The notes under the pieces were generated by a model. That model was not told where the DNA came from. It did not search any database and worked only from the letters and a program-made list of their open reading frames with translations. This document shows, piece after piece, positions 8,130 through 16,501 of a stretch of DNA of 31,750 bases. Both the position numbers and the translations under genes were made by a program. Each line of letters opens with the position of its first letter. Position 1 is the stretch's first letter. The DNA lies in the NCBI GenBank assembly GCA_017964325.1, contig JAGCSE010000132.1:1-31750 (forward strand), read 5' to 3'. The DNA is from Victivallales bacterium. GTDB lineage: Bacteria; Verrucomicrobiota; Lentisphaeria; Oligosphaerales; Oligosphaeraceae.

Positions 8130-10301
8130 ATGAGACTCTCATGGAAATTGTTGGCATCTGGCGTGTTATTCGCAGTGCTTTCTGCCGTATGCTTCGTGGG
8201 CGTGTGGCGACGGACAGCCGCCATGAATGCACTATCAGAATACCTTGGGATGACCCATGATTTCCAGCAGCGGTTGGTGGAGCTGTCGTGGGGCCGTGAC
8301 CGCCAGGAGACGGAACGCCAGTTGACGGAATTGCAGCACGTCTTCGAGACGATGGACGGACGGCCTGAAATATTAAGGGAAATCGGTGGTCGGTACAGAG
8401 GGAAGGGGAAGGTCATCCAAGGCGAACTGGCCGTCATGAAAGTGGCTGTCCAGGGTGCTAACCGCGGACAGGACGTGGGCAAAATCCGCGAGCTGTCGGA
8501 GCAGATGGGCGATTTGGCGGGGATGTGCGTCTCGCGAATCCAGGAGAACCGCCGCACCGTACGGCGGTATGGAATCGTATGGCTCGTCGGTGGGCTTGTT
8601 CTGCTTCTGCTAAACGGTGTCTGGTATTGGACGGATGTCCGCAACCGCCTGAAAAAGCTGAGTTTAGAATTGGTTGCCAACAAAGAGGACGGCGGCGTAT
8701 ATCAGCCGTTGCACGATATTTCGGAAATCAGCCCCGCGCTGAAGCAGTATATGGAGCGGAGCGGAAAACGCGTGCAGGGCCATGAGTTCTTCTTGGCCGA
8801 AATGAGCCATGAAATTCGCACGCCGCTGAACGGCGTCATTGGTTTTTTGAGCAATCTTGGCGCGACATCACTGAACGCGCAGCAGAAGCAATATGTGCGA
8901 ATCATCGATTCCAGTGCGCGAAGTCTGCTGCACGTCATCAATGAAGTGCTCGACTATTCGAAAATCAACGGCGGTAAAATGGAACTGGAGGATGTGGCTT
9001 TTGACTTACGCGCGTTGGCGGAGGATCGGATTGCGATGGCCAGTCAGTTAGGAAAAGCTAAGGGCTTGCATTGCAGTCTGTTGTTTCCTGGACACGAGCC
9101 TGTCATCGTGAGGGGAGATGCCAACCGTTTGCGTCAGGTTTTGGACAATCTCCTGAACAACGCCGTGAAATTCACGGAACGCGGCGAAGTATGTTTGGAG
9201 ATACAGCTAGGCGAGGCGGAAAACAACCAGTTGGTTGTGGATTTTGCCGTGAAGGACACGGGAATCGGTATTCCGGCGTCCAAATTGCCTGATTTGTTCC
9301 AGCCGTTTAAGCAGGCGGACAGCAGCGTCAGCCGCAAATATGGTGGCACGGGGCTGGGCTTGAGCATCTCCAGTAGTCTTGTTGGACTGATGGGCGGCAA
9401 GCTGGAAGTGTGGAGCCGACAAGGCGAAGGCTCGCGATTTTATTTCATGCTGCAAATGGCGCGGGCGAATGCGGCGGCGCAGGTTAGGTTGTCTGGAAGT
9501 TTCCGCATTACATTGCCGCGCAACGAGTTGAAGAAGCATTTCGCACTGCTCGTCGATGACACGCCGACGAATCTTTTCCTGTTGGAGACCGTCTGCCAGA
9601 GTATCGGGCTGCCATATCGGACGGCCGCTAATGGGGCGGAAGCCGTCGAACTGTGCATGAAACAAAAGTTCGATGTCATTTTCATGGATATTCAAATGCC
9701 TGTGATGGATGGATATACGGCCATCCGCGAGATTCGCAAGCTGCCGACGAGCACGATGACTGCCATCATCGCCTTGACAGCGAGTGCGTTTCAGGAGGAT
9801 GTCGAACGCGCCTTGAGTGCCGGTGCGACTGGATTCATTGCGAAGCCGTTTGAACGCAACCAGTTGCTGATGTGCATTGCAGATGCTTTGGTCATCGAGC
9901 CCGTGCGCGAGGCAGTTGATGAGACGGATATGCAGGAGACGGAGGACGAGGCGACTGTCCGTCAGATGCACGATTTCATGCGCGAACAGTACCAGATTTC
10001 GCTTGGAGAAATCAAAATGACGTTGGCGCAGACAGTTGCGGATTGGCGGCCGCTTCTCGACAATCTGCGGATTTATGCAAAGAAAGGAAATGTGGCGGAC
10101 ACGCGGGCGATTCTGCACAGGCTGAAAGGGCAGTTGTCGTCCATCGGACTGCCTGAACAGTCAGAACAGGCGGCGATGCTCATGGAATGTCTGACGGACG
10201 ATGAAGTTCCTGAACGGGCGTTGAATGGAATAGAAGAGCTGATTCGAGATTTGGGGCGCATATTCCGTCAATTGGAGCAGGAGGTAACTGTCGTCAAATG
10301 A
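8130..10301 (+). CDS. Hybrid sensor histidine kinase (HisKA-HATPase-REC-Hpt)
   Basis: A 723-residue membrane kinase of BarA/ArcB-like layout. Two membrane segments (about 8-26 and 148-167) flank a helical periplasmic sensor of about 120 residues. HisKA follows with MSHEIRTPLNG and phospho-acceptor His227. The HATPase domain has the N box near 340, DTGIGIP near 376 and GGTGLGLS near 404. A receiver domain has the acidic pair D476/D477, phospho-acceptor Asp520 in MDIQMPVMDG and Lys572. A C-terminal Hpt domain has HRLKG with His663. All phosphorelay residues are present. ATG 8130 is chosen over the adjacent GTG 8127 because AAGGAG at 8117-8122 is better spaced. The gene overlaps the next by 4 nt, linking signalling to the glycan genes. 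No separate output regulator is visible in the window. Confidence 0.93.
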   Translation: MRLSWKLLASGVLFAVLSAVCFVGVWRRTAAMNALSEYLGMTHDFQQRLVELSWGRDRQETERQLTELQHVFETMDGRPEILREIGGRYRGKGKVIQGELAVMKVAVQGANRGQDVGKIRELSEQMGDLAGMCVSRIQENRRTVRRYGIVWLVGGLVLLLLNGVWYWTDVRNRLKKLSLELVANKEDGGVYQPLHDISEISPALKQYMERSGKRVQGHEFFLAEMSHEIRTPLNGVIGFLSNLGATSLNAQQKQYVRIIDSSARSLLHVINEVLDYSKINGGKMELEDVAFDLRALAEDRIAMASQLGKAKGLHCSLLFPGHEPVIVRGDANRLRQVLDNLLNNAVKFTERGEVCLEIQLGEAENNQLVVDFAVKDTGIGIPASKLPDLFQPFKQADSSVSRKYGGTGLGLSISSSLVGLMGGKLEVWSRQGEGSRFYFMLQMARANAAAQVRLSGSFRITLPRNELKKHFALLVDDTPTNLFLLETVCQSIGLPYRTAANGAEAVELCMKQKFDVIFMDIQMPVMDGYTAIREIRKLPTSTMTAIIALTASAFQEDVERALSAGATGFIAKPFERNQLLMCIADALVIEPVREAVDETDMQETEDEATVRQMHDFMREQYQISLGEIKMTLAQTVADWRPLLDNLRIYAKKGNVADTRAILHRLKGQLSSIGLPEQSEQAAMLMECLTDDEVPERALNGIEELIRDLGRIFRQLEQEVTVVK

Positions 10302-11962
10302 AAGCGATAGGGATGAAATCACCTGGCCTGTGGATGTTTCTTGCGCTGTTTGCTCTTTTGACGGCGTGCCGTTTAGGGCAGCCATTGGGGCAGGATGAGA
10401 TTTCACATTATTATAAATGTTCATATATCTTTTATCATGAAGGATTTGCAAATCCAGAGAATATACCGGTCTTTTCGCCGCATCTTTATCCGTTGTTGTC
10501 CAGCGGTGTATGCAAGTTGTTGGGGCGGTTCAATCCGACCACTGTACAGATGACAGGCATTCTTTGTTGGTTGGTTGTTTTGTGCCTTCTGTGGAAATTG
10601 GCTGAAACGAAGCAAGAACGATGGGTGGCCTGCGGACTCTGCGCCTTCCTTCCAATGGCACAACAGGCTGCCGTGACGGTGGAGATCGACCAGACAGTCC
10701 TCCCGATTGTGACGTTGCTTCTCTGCTGGCGCGCGAAACGATTCATGGAGGAAAGCTCTGCGAAGAACGGACTTTGGCTGGCGTCGTCCATGGCGTTGGC
10801 GTTATGGGGGCGATTGACGACGCCGATTGTCTTAATTCCTTTGTTTGTTGGATTTGCGTGGTGGAGCACGGATTGGCGAAAGGCTGTGAAGACGACGGTC
10901 TGGCTGTTGTTTGGCTGCGTCGTATTTTTCGAAACATGGCGGCTCTACTGCCTGGCGACGGGCGTGAAATTGTGGGGGCCATTTGAATATCTGGTGCAGT
11001 CTTTCCAGGAGACGACGGTCGGCGAACGCGCAAGCGGTGTTTCGCGTCTCGTGCAGAACATGTTGTATCTTGTTTTCTGGGGGATGAATCCATTTTTGCT
11101 GGTCTTGACTGTTGGAAGCGTCATCATGGGATGCTGGAAACAACGTCCGCGCACGGAGTTGTGCTATCTGGCGGCGGGCGTTTGGTTGCTGTGCGGGTAT
11201 GAAGTCGTCGGTGGTGCGTTGTTCGGCTTCCCGAAATACCAGATGCCCGCGATGCCATTGATATGTCTTGGCATTGCGTTGGCGTGGAAAGGGTTGTGGA
11301 GTTTTCCCAAGATGGAACGGCGGGAGGTTTTGTATTTGGGCGGTCTAGCAGTTCTGGCGTTGCTGGCGATGGCGTTTTTGGGCGATCCGTTGTTTGCGAT
11401 GCGGATAACCGTCCGCGAAACGGCGGTTATCGGCGGTTCCGTGCGTTTGGAGTTGATGAAATTAGGCGTGCGTTTCGCCGTTTGCTGGGGGACGCTGCTG
11501 GTGGGATTTGTCTTTGTGCGTCGTCAGCTTCGGATGGCGGTTTGGCAGTTGCTGCTTTTCTGCGTATTATGGACAAATGGTATCTTCTCCGTCTGGCAGG
11601 GCAATCGTCCGTATGCTACGGGCTATGTCTATGGGGATGAAGGGGAAACGCGGGATCTGGGAGGAAAGATCGTATTTTACGAATACGGCAATCGTCCGCT
11701 TCTAGTTCCGCATGAAGTGTTGTTTGAGACTGGCGATTTCAGCTTGATTGACAGGCCGCTTGTGGATTGGACCGATTTGGATGCGTTGGCGGAACGGATT
11801 GAAACTGAACAGCCTCCGATGATAGCATTGAGCGTGCTGACGGACATGACATGGCGCGTCAAGGGCGTCCTGCAAGACGAAAAATTGCAGAAAATTTTGC
11901 GTTCTGACTACGAAATGAGGCCTGTCGGACGTTATTATGTATGGCTTCGTTTCCTGAAATAG
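10298..11962 (+). CDS. GT-C family polytopic glycosyltransferase-like protein
   Basis: A 554-residue protein with about ten to twelve hydrophobic segments. After the first membrane segment an acidic pair, D33-E34 in LGQDEISHYY, lies in the first external loop, the position of the catalytic or metal-binding acidic motif in GT-C (ArnT/PMT-like, polyprenyl-phosphate-sugar dependent) transferases. The C-terminal 120 residues form a soluble domain. It probably transfers a sugar from a lipid carrier on the outer face of the inner membrane; donor and acceptor cannot be read from the sequence. The ATG overlaps the kinase stop (ATGA); GGAGG lies about 13 nt upstream, so ATG 10313 is an alternative start. 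The next gene is an O-antigen-ligase-like protein, which supports a surface-glycan role. Confidence 0.7.
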   Translation: MKAIGMKSPGLWMFLALFALLTACRLGQPLGQDEISHYYKCSYIFYHEGFANPENIPVFSPHLYPLLSSGVCKLLGRFNPTTVQMTGILCWLVVLCLLWKLAETKQERWVACGLCAFLPMAQQAAVTVEIDQTVLPIVTLLLCWRAKRFMEESSAKNGLWLASSMALALWGRLTTPIVLIPLFVGFAWWSTDWRKAVKTTVWLLFGCVVFFETWRLYCLATGVKLWGPFEYLVQSFQETTVGERASGVSRLVQNMLYLVFWGMNPFLLVLTVGSVIMGCWKQRPRTELCYLAAGVWLLCGYEVVGGALFGFPKYQMPAMPLICLGIALAWKGLWSFPKMERREVLYLGGLAVLALLAMAFLGDPLFAMRITVRETAVIGGSVRLELMKLGVRFAVCWGTLLVGFVFVRRQLRMAVWQLLLFCVLWTNGIFSVWQGNRPYATGYVYGDEGETRDLGGKIVFYEYGNRPLLVPHEVLFETGDFSLIDRPLVDWTDLDALAERIETEQPPMIALSVLTDMTWRVKGVLQDEKLQKILRSDYEMRPVGRYYVWLRFLK

Positions 11963-11980
11963 GAGGCGATGAAAGAATAG
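11961..11980 (+). promoter_or_regulatory. AGGAGG followed by a three-codon mini-ORF in frame with the next gene
   Basis: AGGAGG (11961-11966) overlaps the upstream stop codon and is followed by ATG AAA GAA TAG (11969-11980) in the same frame as the downstream gene, whose usable starts are TTG 11993 and ATG 12008. The downstream starts have no Shine-Dalgarno of their own. This could be a leader peptide, a reinitiation device, or a nonsense change that shortened the N-terminus. The two-base spacing to the ATG is poor. Confidence 0.25.
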
Positions 11981-12007
11981 TCATCTTATTTATTGATAGA
12001 TTTGTAT

Positions 12008-15000
12008 ATGATTTCAATATTGAGTGTTTTATTTGGTTTTTCGTGTCTGGTCTGGTACGGCAAGGCGGGCTTGCCTGTTGCATTGCCGGATGTTTTTCTT
12101 GCATGCCTTCTGCCGTTTGCATTGAAGAACTGGCTTCAACACAAGTCAGAAGTCCATTTGTGGCTGAACCGCAGTTATTATCTTGTGTTGTTGGGGCTTT
12201 GCTGGGCGACGGTTTCATGCGCGGGAGCGGAAGGTTTCGGCGGCGGTGTCTTGAAGGCATTGCAGTTGGGATGGTATCTGCTGGCGGGGCCGTTCGTTGT
12301 CGCGATGCTGCCCGAAGAACGCGGTAACATGATGAAAGGTCTTGCGGTTGGGGTGGTTGCGAATGTTTTGGCTGCCTGCATCATGCCATTCTGGGGGACG
12401 ATCGGCGGGCCATGCGGCGGGTTGATGGTGTCGAGGACTGGATATGGTGTCGGCATGGCCATCGCGTTGTCGCTGTTGCTGCTGCGCGATGCGTTGCCGC
12501 TGGCGTGGGTGACGGTCCCTTGGGGCAGCGTGGCGTTGATGTTGTGTGGCTTGTCATTGAGCGGGTTGTCAGGAATTGTCCTGTGTTGTCTGGCGATTGC
12601 CATGAGCTACCGCAATGGATTCATCATCCGCGAACGGCAGCTTCATTTGGCACCGTTCTTGGCGGCCGTGCTGCTGATGTTGGTGATTAATCCAGCGCGT
12701 CGGGCCGCTTTAATGGATTGTGTGACGCCGTCGGAAAAGACGGAATTGTCCGAGACAAGTCCGCGTCGCTGGGTTCAGGAACGCATCTGCGCCATTCGTG
12801 CGATTAAGGATTCACCGTGGTTTGGATTTGGCGCGGGGCAATATCAGGCGACGGTTGGAATGGCGCGTTTCCGTGGTCGTTTCCCGCGTCCGAACGAGAC
12901 GAAGGTCGAGTTGAACACGCAGGACGGATGGCAGGTGGTCTCCGTCGAATACGGAATGCCCGCCGCCATTTTGATTGCGCTTGGATTTATTTGCCTGTTT
13001 TTGAATGGATTGTGTCGCAAAGGCAAGGTGGAGCCAGATGCGGCGCGCGTGGCGTTGTTCCTGTTTTTGGGTATGTTCTTCACGCCACTTTTGGTGAAAG
13101 GTGCGGGCATGCTGGTCGCGCTTGCATTGGGCATGACGTTGCAAGCAAAAGAACAGGCCGTGAAGAAAGTTGAAGCTGGAAATGACGTTTCGGCAAGTGC
13201 TTCTGCGACTGAAATGCCGAAACACACGTGTTGGGCGACAGGGCTTCATTCGCTTGGAATCAGTTGGTCGCTGTTACGTCAACCGTTGCCGTTATTTGCG
13301 CTGTGGGCAGTGGCGTTGCTGTCGCTGGTTGTCGTGCGGAAGGCGGGCGTTCTGTCGAATAGCGACGAGGAAGAAATCGGCAAGGATGAGCTTGCCAGCG
13401 GTTCGTTTGTGAAGATCGTTGAGGCGGAATTGTTGCTGAATATCGCGAAACCGTTTGAAATAAAGGATGATGCAGATTCTTCAGGCGGACGTGTGATTGA
13501 AATTCAGGACAGGATTCTAGAGGAGGACGCGGCATTGCGTCAAATCCGCGTGACGTATCCGCTGGAAATGACCGAGGCGAAGACGCTCCATCTGTGGATG
13601 CGCACCCGCTGGAAGGATGGCTGCGGCAATTCCGTCTATGTTTCGTGGGACGGCCAGACGCCCGCTCTCGCTGGCAACGACGGAACTTATCAGGCATGGC
13701 ATTGGATTTACGGCGGCGATGTTAATCTGGCTGTCGGCAAGCATGAATTGGCGTTGCTTTCGAGCGAAGACGGCGTTGAAATCGACCAATTGATTCTGTG
13801 TGAAGATTCGCAATTCAGGCCGAAAGGCATCATGACACGTGAGAAGCTGGAAAACGGCAAGTCATTGGATGGCGGCGAGTTGACACCGTTGCAGGCTGCT
13901 TTGGCATCTGCCGTCCCGTTGCCTGATACGCCGCAGGCGGCTGAAAAGCCATTGCTTTTCGGTATTGCGGGGCCATATCGCGGCGGCTTCGAGGGAATGC
14001 TTGTCAAATACGGCCTTCCGTTCCGCCGCATGATGGACTATGAATTGGAACTGCCAGAAAAGGTAGCTGAATGCACCTGTATCATGATTTCGGACCCCAT
14101 GAATCAGAATTTCGAGAAGATGACGACGACGTTGACGAAATTCGTGGAGGACGGCGGTACACTGGTCATTGAAAAATGCGACACATGGATGGGGACGCTT
14201 CGCCGTGGCACGCCGCTGTATCCGCGTCGCTTCTGGCGTCCGATTCCACCGGGCGGTACTTTGAAGACCGATGACTCCTGGCCGTTCGCGGGATTGGAGC
14301 CTGGAACGGAAATTTCTCTGGCGCATGATGTTGCAATGCAGCTATTGCATGACAGGGGAGGCAATACATGGACTCCACACGGCGTCTTGAAAATCGGTGA
14401 CCGTGAGATCAGCGGCGGCATTTGGGAGCGGACGCTTGGCAAGGGGCGCGTCATCTACTGCGCCATGCCGATTGCCTTCCAGATTATGTGGCGCGACCGC
14501 AATTTCGAGCCAGTCATGAAGAACATCCTGCAGAACATCGCGGCGGCAAATGGCCGCAAATCATTGTGGAACGGCTGGAAGACACAGCTCTTAACACCGT
14601 CGGAGCCGTGCTTTACGGACGATTTCATGCGCGATGGCGAAGAGCCCGGCGGCGGATGGCGTGTTTTGAATGGAACTTTTGCATGTCCGGGCGACAAGCC
14701 GCCCGTGCCGAATGGTGAATTCACGCTGGAATGCAAGGCGCCTGGTGAAATCGCCGTCGGTGATGACAGCTGGAAGGATTATGCCTTCTCGTATTCTGTC
14801 TGGGGAAAGGGCATCTCGATGTTGAAAATGAAGACAACGACAGGGCGTGTCGTAATTGTCCGCTACAACAGCGCCAATCATGAGATTGGCGTGAAGGTGG
14901 GCGGGACGTCTCTTGATGCGTCGGTACAAGAAGAGATGGATCATACGAGCGGTGGGAACGGGCCAGCGGAGGAAGCGGAAAGATGGCATCGTGTCAGCCT

Positions 15001-16018
15001 GTTTTGCCGCGATGCTTCCGTTGTAGTGTATTTGGATGGCATGGCGTCGTTTGTGAACATGCCTGGATTCAAGGTGTTTGACGGTGAGACGTTTGCTGGT
15101 GAGGCAAGACTGTCGTTTGACACAGCCGGCATGTTACTGGATGACGTTTCCGTTCGATCTGTCAATGACATCCTGTCTATAATGGGACGTGCCATTGGAG
15201 AGGAGGGGAGCTGCCTATCGTTGGCGCGTGTGCAAGATGATGGAATCGAGCCATATACGGTTTTCTCACCATACGTCAACGGTCGTCCGTCGAAAGATGT
15301 GGCAAACGGCTTCAGCGTGCCGATGCCGTGGATTCACAAGAAGGCGCACTTGCTCGTCAACGGGAAAGCATATACGCTTCCTCCGTCACAGCCGGAAAAT
15401 GTCTGGGCTATGCCGGAAGATGATGTGTCGGAATGGCTTGTGCTTTCTCCAACATGGGCGGACTATGTCTTCAAAGGGCGCATGACGGATTGGTACGCTA
15501 CTGGTGGCGGCAAGTGGGAGAGCCTCCAACGGTGGAGCTGTGACCGCAACTGGTCGTGGCTTGGCGTCGAGACGAAAGAGCCATCGATTCTGTGGCATCG
15601 GCGATGGATGTGTGCGCCCTTCGGTATGCGGGCATGGATTTCCATGGGGGCGCGTGATACGTTCGCAGCAGAATACGAACGCGGCCGCGATTTGAATCTT
15701 GTCTTCGGCGGCAACGGAAAAGATTTGACGGAGGGGTGGACGGTCCGCGTGATGCGTGCGTTGGAGCGCGGTGTGGAGCTGTGGCACGGCGACAAATTGG
15801 TTGCGCAAAATAAAGAGTTCGGCATGGGGCGTGGCCATACGCTGCACCATAGCTGGTATGAAGTCGGCGTCTTCGTGGAGGAAGGGCGGATTCGCGTATA
15901 TTATGAAGGCCGTCCTGTTTTGGATGCGGCGGTTGACGAAAAAGAGTTCGTGGGGCAGGTCGGCGTCTGGACGGAAGACAATTCCATCCGCCTTGGACGC
16001 GTGCAAATCTCTTACTAG
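12008..16018 (+). CDS. O-antigen-ligase/Wzy-like membrane protein fused to large exported multidomain tail
   Basis: About 1336 residues. The N-terminal 400 residues are polytopic and contain the O-antigen ligase-type signature SPWFGFGAGQYQ before a large loop, as in WaaL/Wzy-like enzymes acting on lipid-linked glycans in the periplasm. A further membrane segment lies near 435-450. The rest (about 470-1336) is soluble. It contains a beta-sandwich, CBM-like region (about 475-615), a GATase-like region (about 650-865; a FVEDGGTLVIEK-type strand and GKGRVIY), and two LamG/3-keto-glucosidase-like jelly-roll regions (about 870-1065 and 1140-1336). Domain names for the tail are inferred from pattern. 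Ligases are usually about 400-600 residues, so the tail is unusual. Start: ATG 12008 is chosen; TTG 11993 is an in-frame alternative. The TAG stop is supplied by a 9-bp repeat array. Confidence 0.7.
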   Translation: MISILSVLFGFSCLVWYGKAGLPVALPDVFLACLLPFALKNWLQHKSEVHLWLNRSYYLVLLGLCWATVSCAGAEGFGGGVLKALQLGWYLLAGPFVVAMLPEERGNMMKGLAVGVVANVLAACIMPFWGTIGGPCGGLMVSRTGYGVGMAIALSLLLLRDALPLAWVTVPWGSVALMLCGLSLSGLSGIVLCCLAIAMSYRNGFIIRERQLHLAPFLAAVLLMLVINPARRAALMDCVTPSEKTELSETSPRRWVQERICAIRAIKDSPWFGFGAGQYQATVGMARFRGRFPRPNETKVELNTQDGWQVVSVEYGMPAAILIALGFICLFLNGLCRKGKVEPDAARVALFLFLGMFFTPLLVKGAGMLVALALGMTLQAKEQAVKKVEAGNDVSASASATEMPKHTCWATGLHSLGISWSLLRQPLPLFALWAVALLSLVVVRKAGVLSNSDEEEIGKDELASGSFVKIVEAELLLNIAKPFEIKDDADSSGGRVIEIQDRILEEDAALRQIRVTYPLEMTEAKTLHLWMRTRWKDGCGNSVYVSWDGQTPALAGNDGTYQAWHWIYGGDVNLAVGKHELALLSSEDGVEIDQLILCEDSQFRPKGIMTREKLENGKSLDGGELTPLQAALASAVPLPDTPQAAEKPLLFGIAGPYRGGFEGMLVKYGLPFRRMMDYELELPEKVAECTCIMISDPMNQNFEKMTTTLTKFVEDGGTLVIEKCDTWMGTLRRGTPLYPRRFWRPIPPGGTLKTDDSWPFAGLEPGTEISLAHDVAMQLLHDRGGNTWTPHGVLKIGDREISGGIWERTLGKGRVIYCAMPIAFQIMWRDRNFEPVMKNILQNIAAANGRKSLWNGWKTQLLTPSEPCFTDDFMRDGEEPGGGWRVLNGTFACPGDKPPVPNGEFTLECKAPGEIAVGDDSWKDYAFSYSVWGKGISMLKMKTTTGRVVIVRYNSANHEIGVKVGGTSLDASVQEEMDHTSGGNGPAEEAERWHRVSLFCRDASVVVYLDGMASFVNMPGFKVFDGETFAGEARLSFDTAGMLLDDVSVRSVNDILSIMGRAIGEEGSCLSLARVQDDGIEPYTVFSPYVNGRPSKDVANGFSVPMPWIHKKAHLLVNGKAYTLPPSQPENVWAMPEDDVSEWLVLSPTWADYVFKGRMTDWYATGGGKWESLQRWSCDRNWSWLGVETKEPSILWHRRWMCAPFGMRAWISMGARDTFAAEYERGRDLNLVFGGNGKDLTEGWTVRVMRALERGVELWHGDKLVAQNKEFGMGRGHTLHHSWYEVGVFVEEGRIRVYYEGRPVLDAAVDEKEFVGQVGVWTEDNSIRLGRVQISY

Positions 16019-16167
16019 AGGCGCTAGAAGCGCTAGAGGCGCTAGAAGCTCTAGAGGCGCTAGAGGCGCTAGAGGCGCTAGAAATTCTAGAGGCGTTAGA
16101 GGCGCTAGAGGCGCTAGAAATTCTAGAGGCGCTAGAGGCGCTAGAAGCTCTAGAGGCGCTAGAGGCC
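16015..16167 (+). repeat. 9-bp tandem repeat array 2 (17 units, CTAGAR-NNN)
   Basis: Seventeen contiguous 9-mers: ten exact CTAGAGGCG, five CTAGAA-type (ending GCG, GCT or ATT), one TTAGAGGCG and a final CTAGAGGCC, with degenerate units trailing to about 16190. The stop codon of the preceding gene is the TAG within the first unit. In that gene's frame nearly every unit supplies another TAG, while the two other plus-strand frames are open (Leu-Glu-Ala or Gly-Ala-Arg type). Confidence 0.96.
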
Positions 16168-16170
16168 TGG

Positions 16171-16501
16171 AAGATCTTGAGAAATTAAAGATAACCTGCT
16201 TAATGGTAGGATATTATATCTTTTGCTCATGGCAGATGAAAATTTTCATCTGCCATGAGCTGTATTTATAACTATCTATTTACAAAACAATAATAGCTTT
16301 TAGCAGTCATCAGGAAGTGATGGAATCTTGTGGTATTATCATGAGTTTGCAGTCAATTGCAATGATAGTGCATGATAGTGAATTTTATCAGATTGAAAAA
16401 CTTGTCTTGTATGCTACAGTTAATGGAAGATAAAAAGCATAATGCTTATTTTATCAACTTCAATTTCCGTTTGTAGAAACAAGACAAGGAGTGAAAGAAA
16501 A
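16171..16501. other. Intergenic region, 331 bp, A/T-rich
   Basis: After the repeat array the sequence becomes A/T-rich and holds a 36-nt perfect palindrome (16225-16260, listed separately) and a direct repeat atgatagtg near 16361-16380. AAGGAG (16486-16491) is the ribosome-binding site for the next gene. No convincing paired -35/-10 promoter could be assigned, and no small gene with a credible start was found. Confidence 0.5.
16225..16260. terminator. 36-nt perfect inverted repeat, probable terminator hairpin
   Basis: The two 18-base arms (16225-16242 and 16243-16260) are exact reverse complements, with the centre AAAATTTT. The following sequence (tgtatttata) is only moderately T-rich. It lies between the glycan genes and the MBG-repeat protein gene and is the best candidate for ending the upstream transcript, though a dyad binding site is possible. 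Confidence 0.6.

Noticed and set aside
9207..10118. Minus-strand frame of about 300 codons opposite the hybrid kinase
   Set aside because: It lies entirely within well-conserved kinase and receiver coding sequence on the other strand.
15756..16271. Open frame encoding a Gly-Ala-Arg-rich repeat protein across the 9-bp array
   Set aside because: It starts inside the fused ligase gene in another frame, has no ribosome-binding site, and its repeat part is simply one of two open frames of the satellite.
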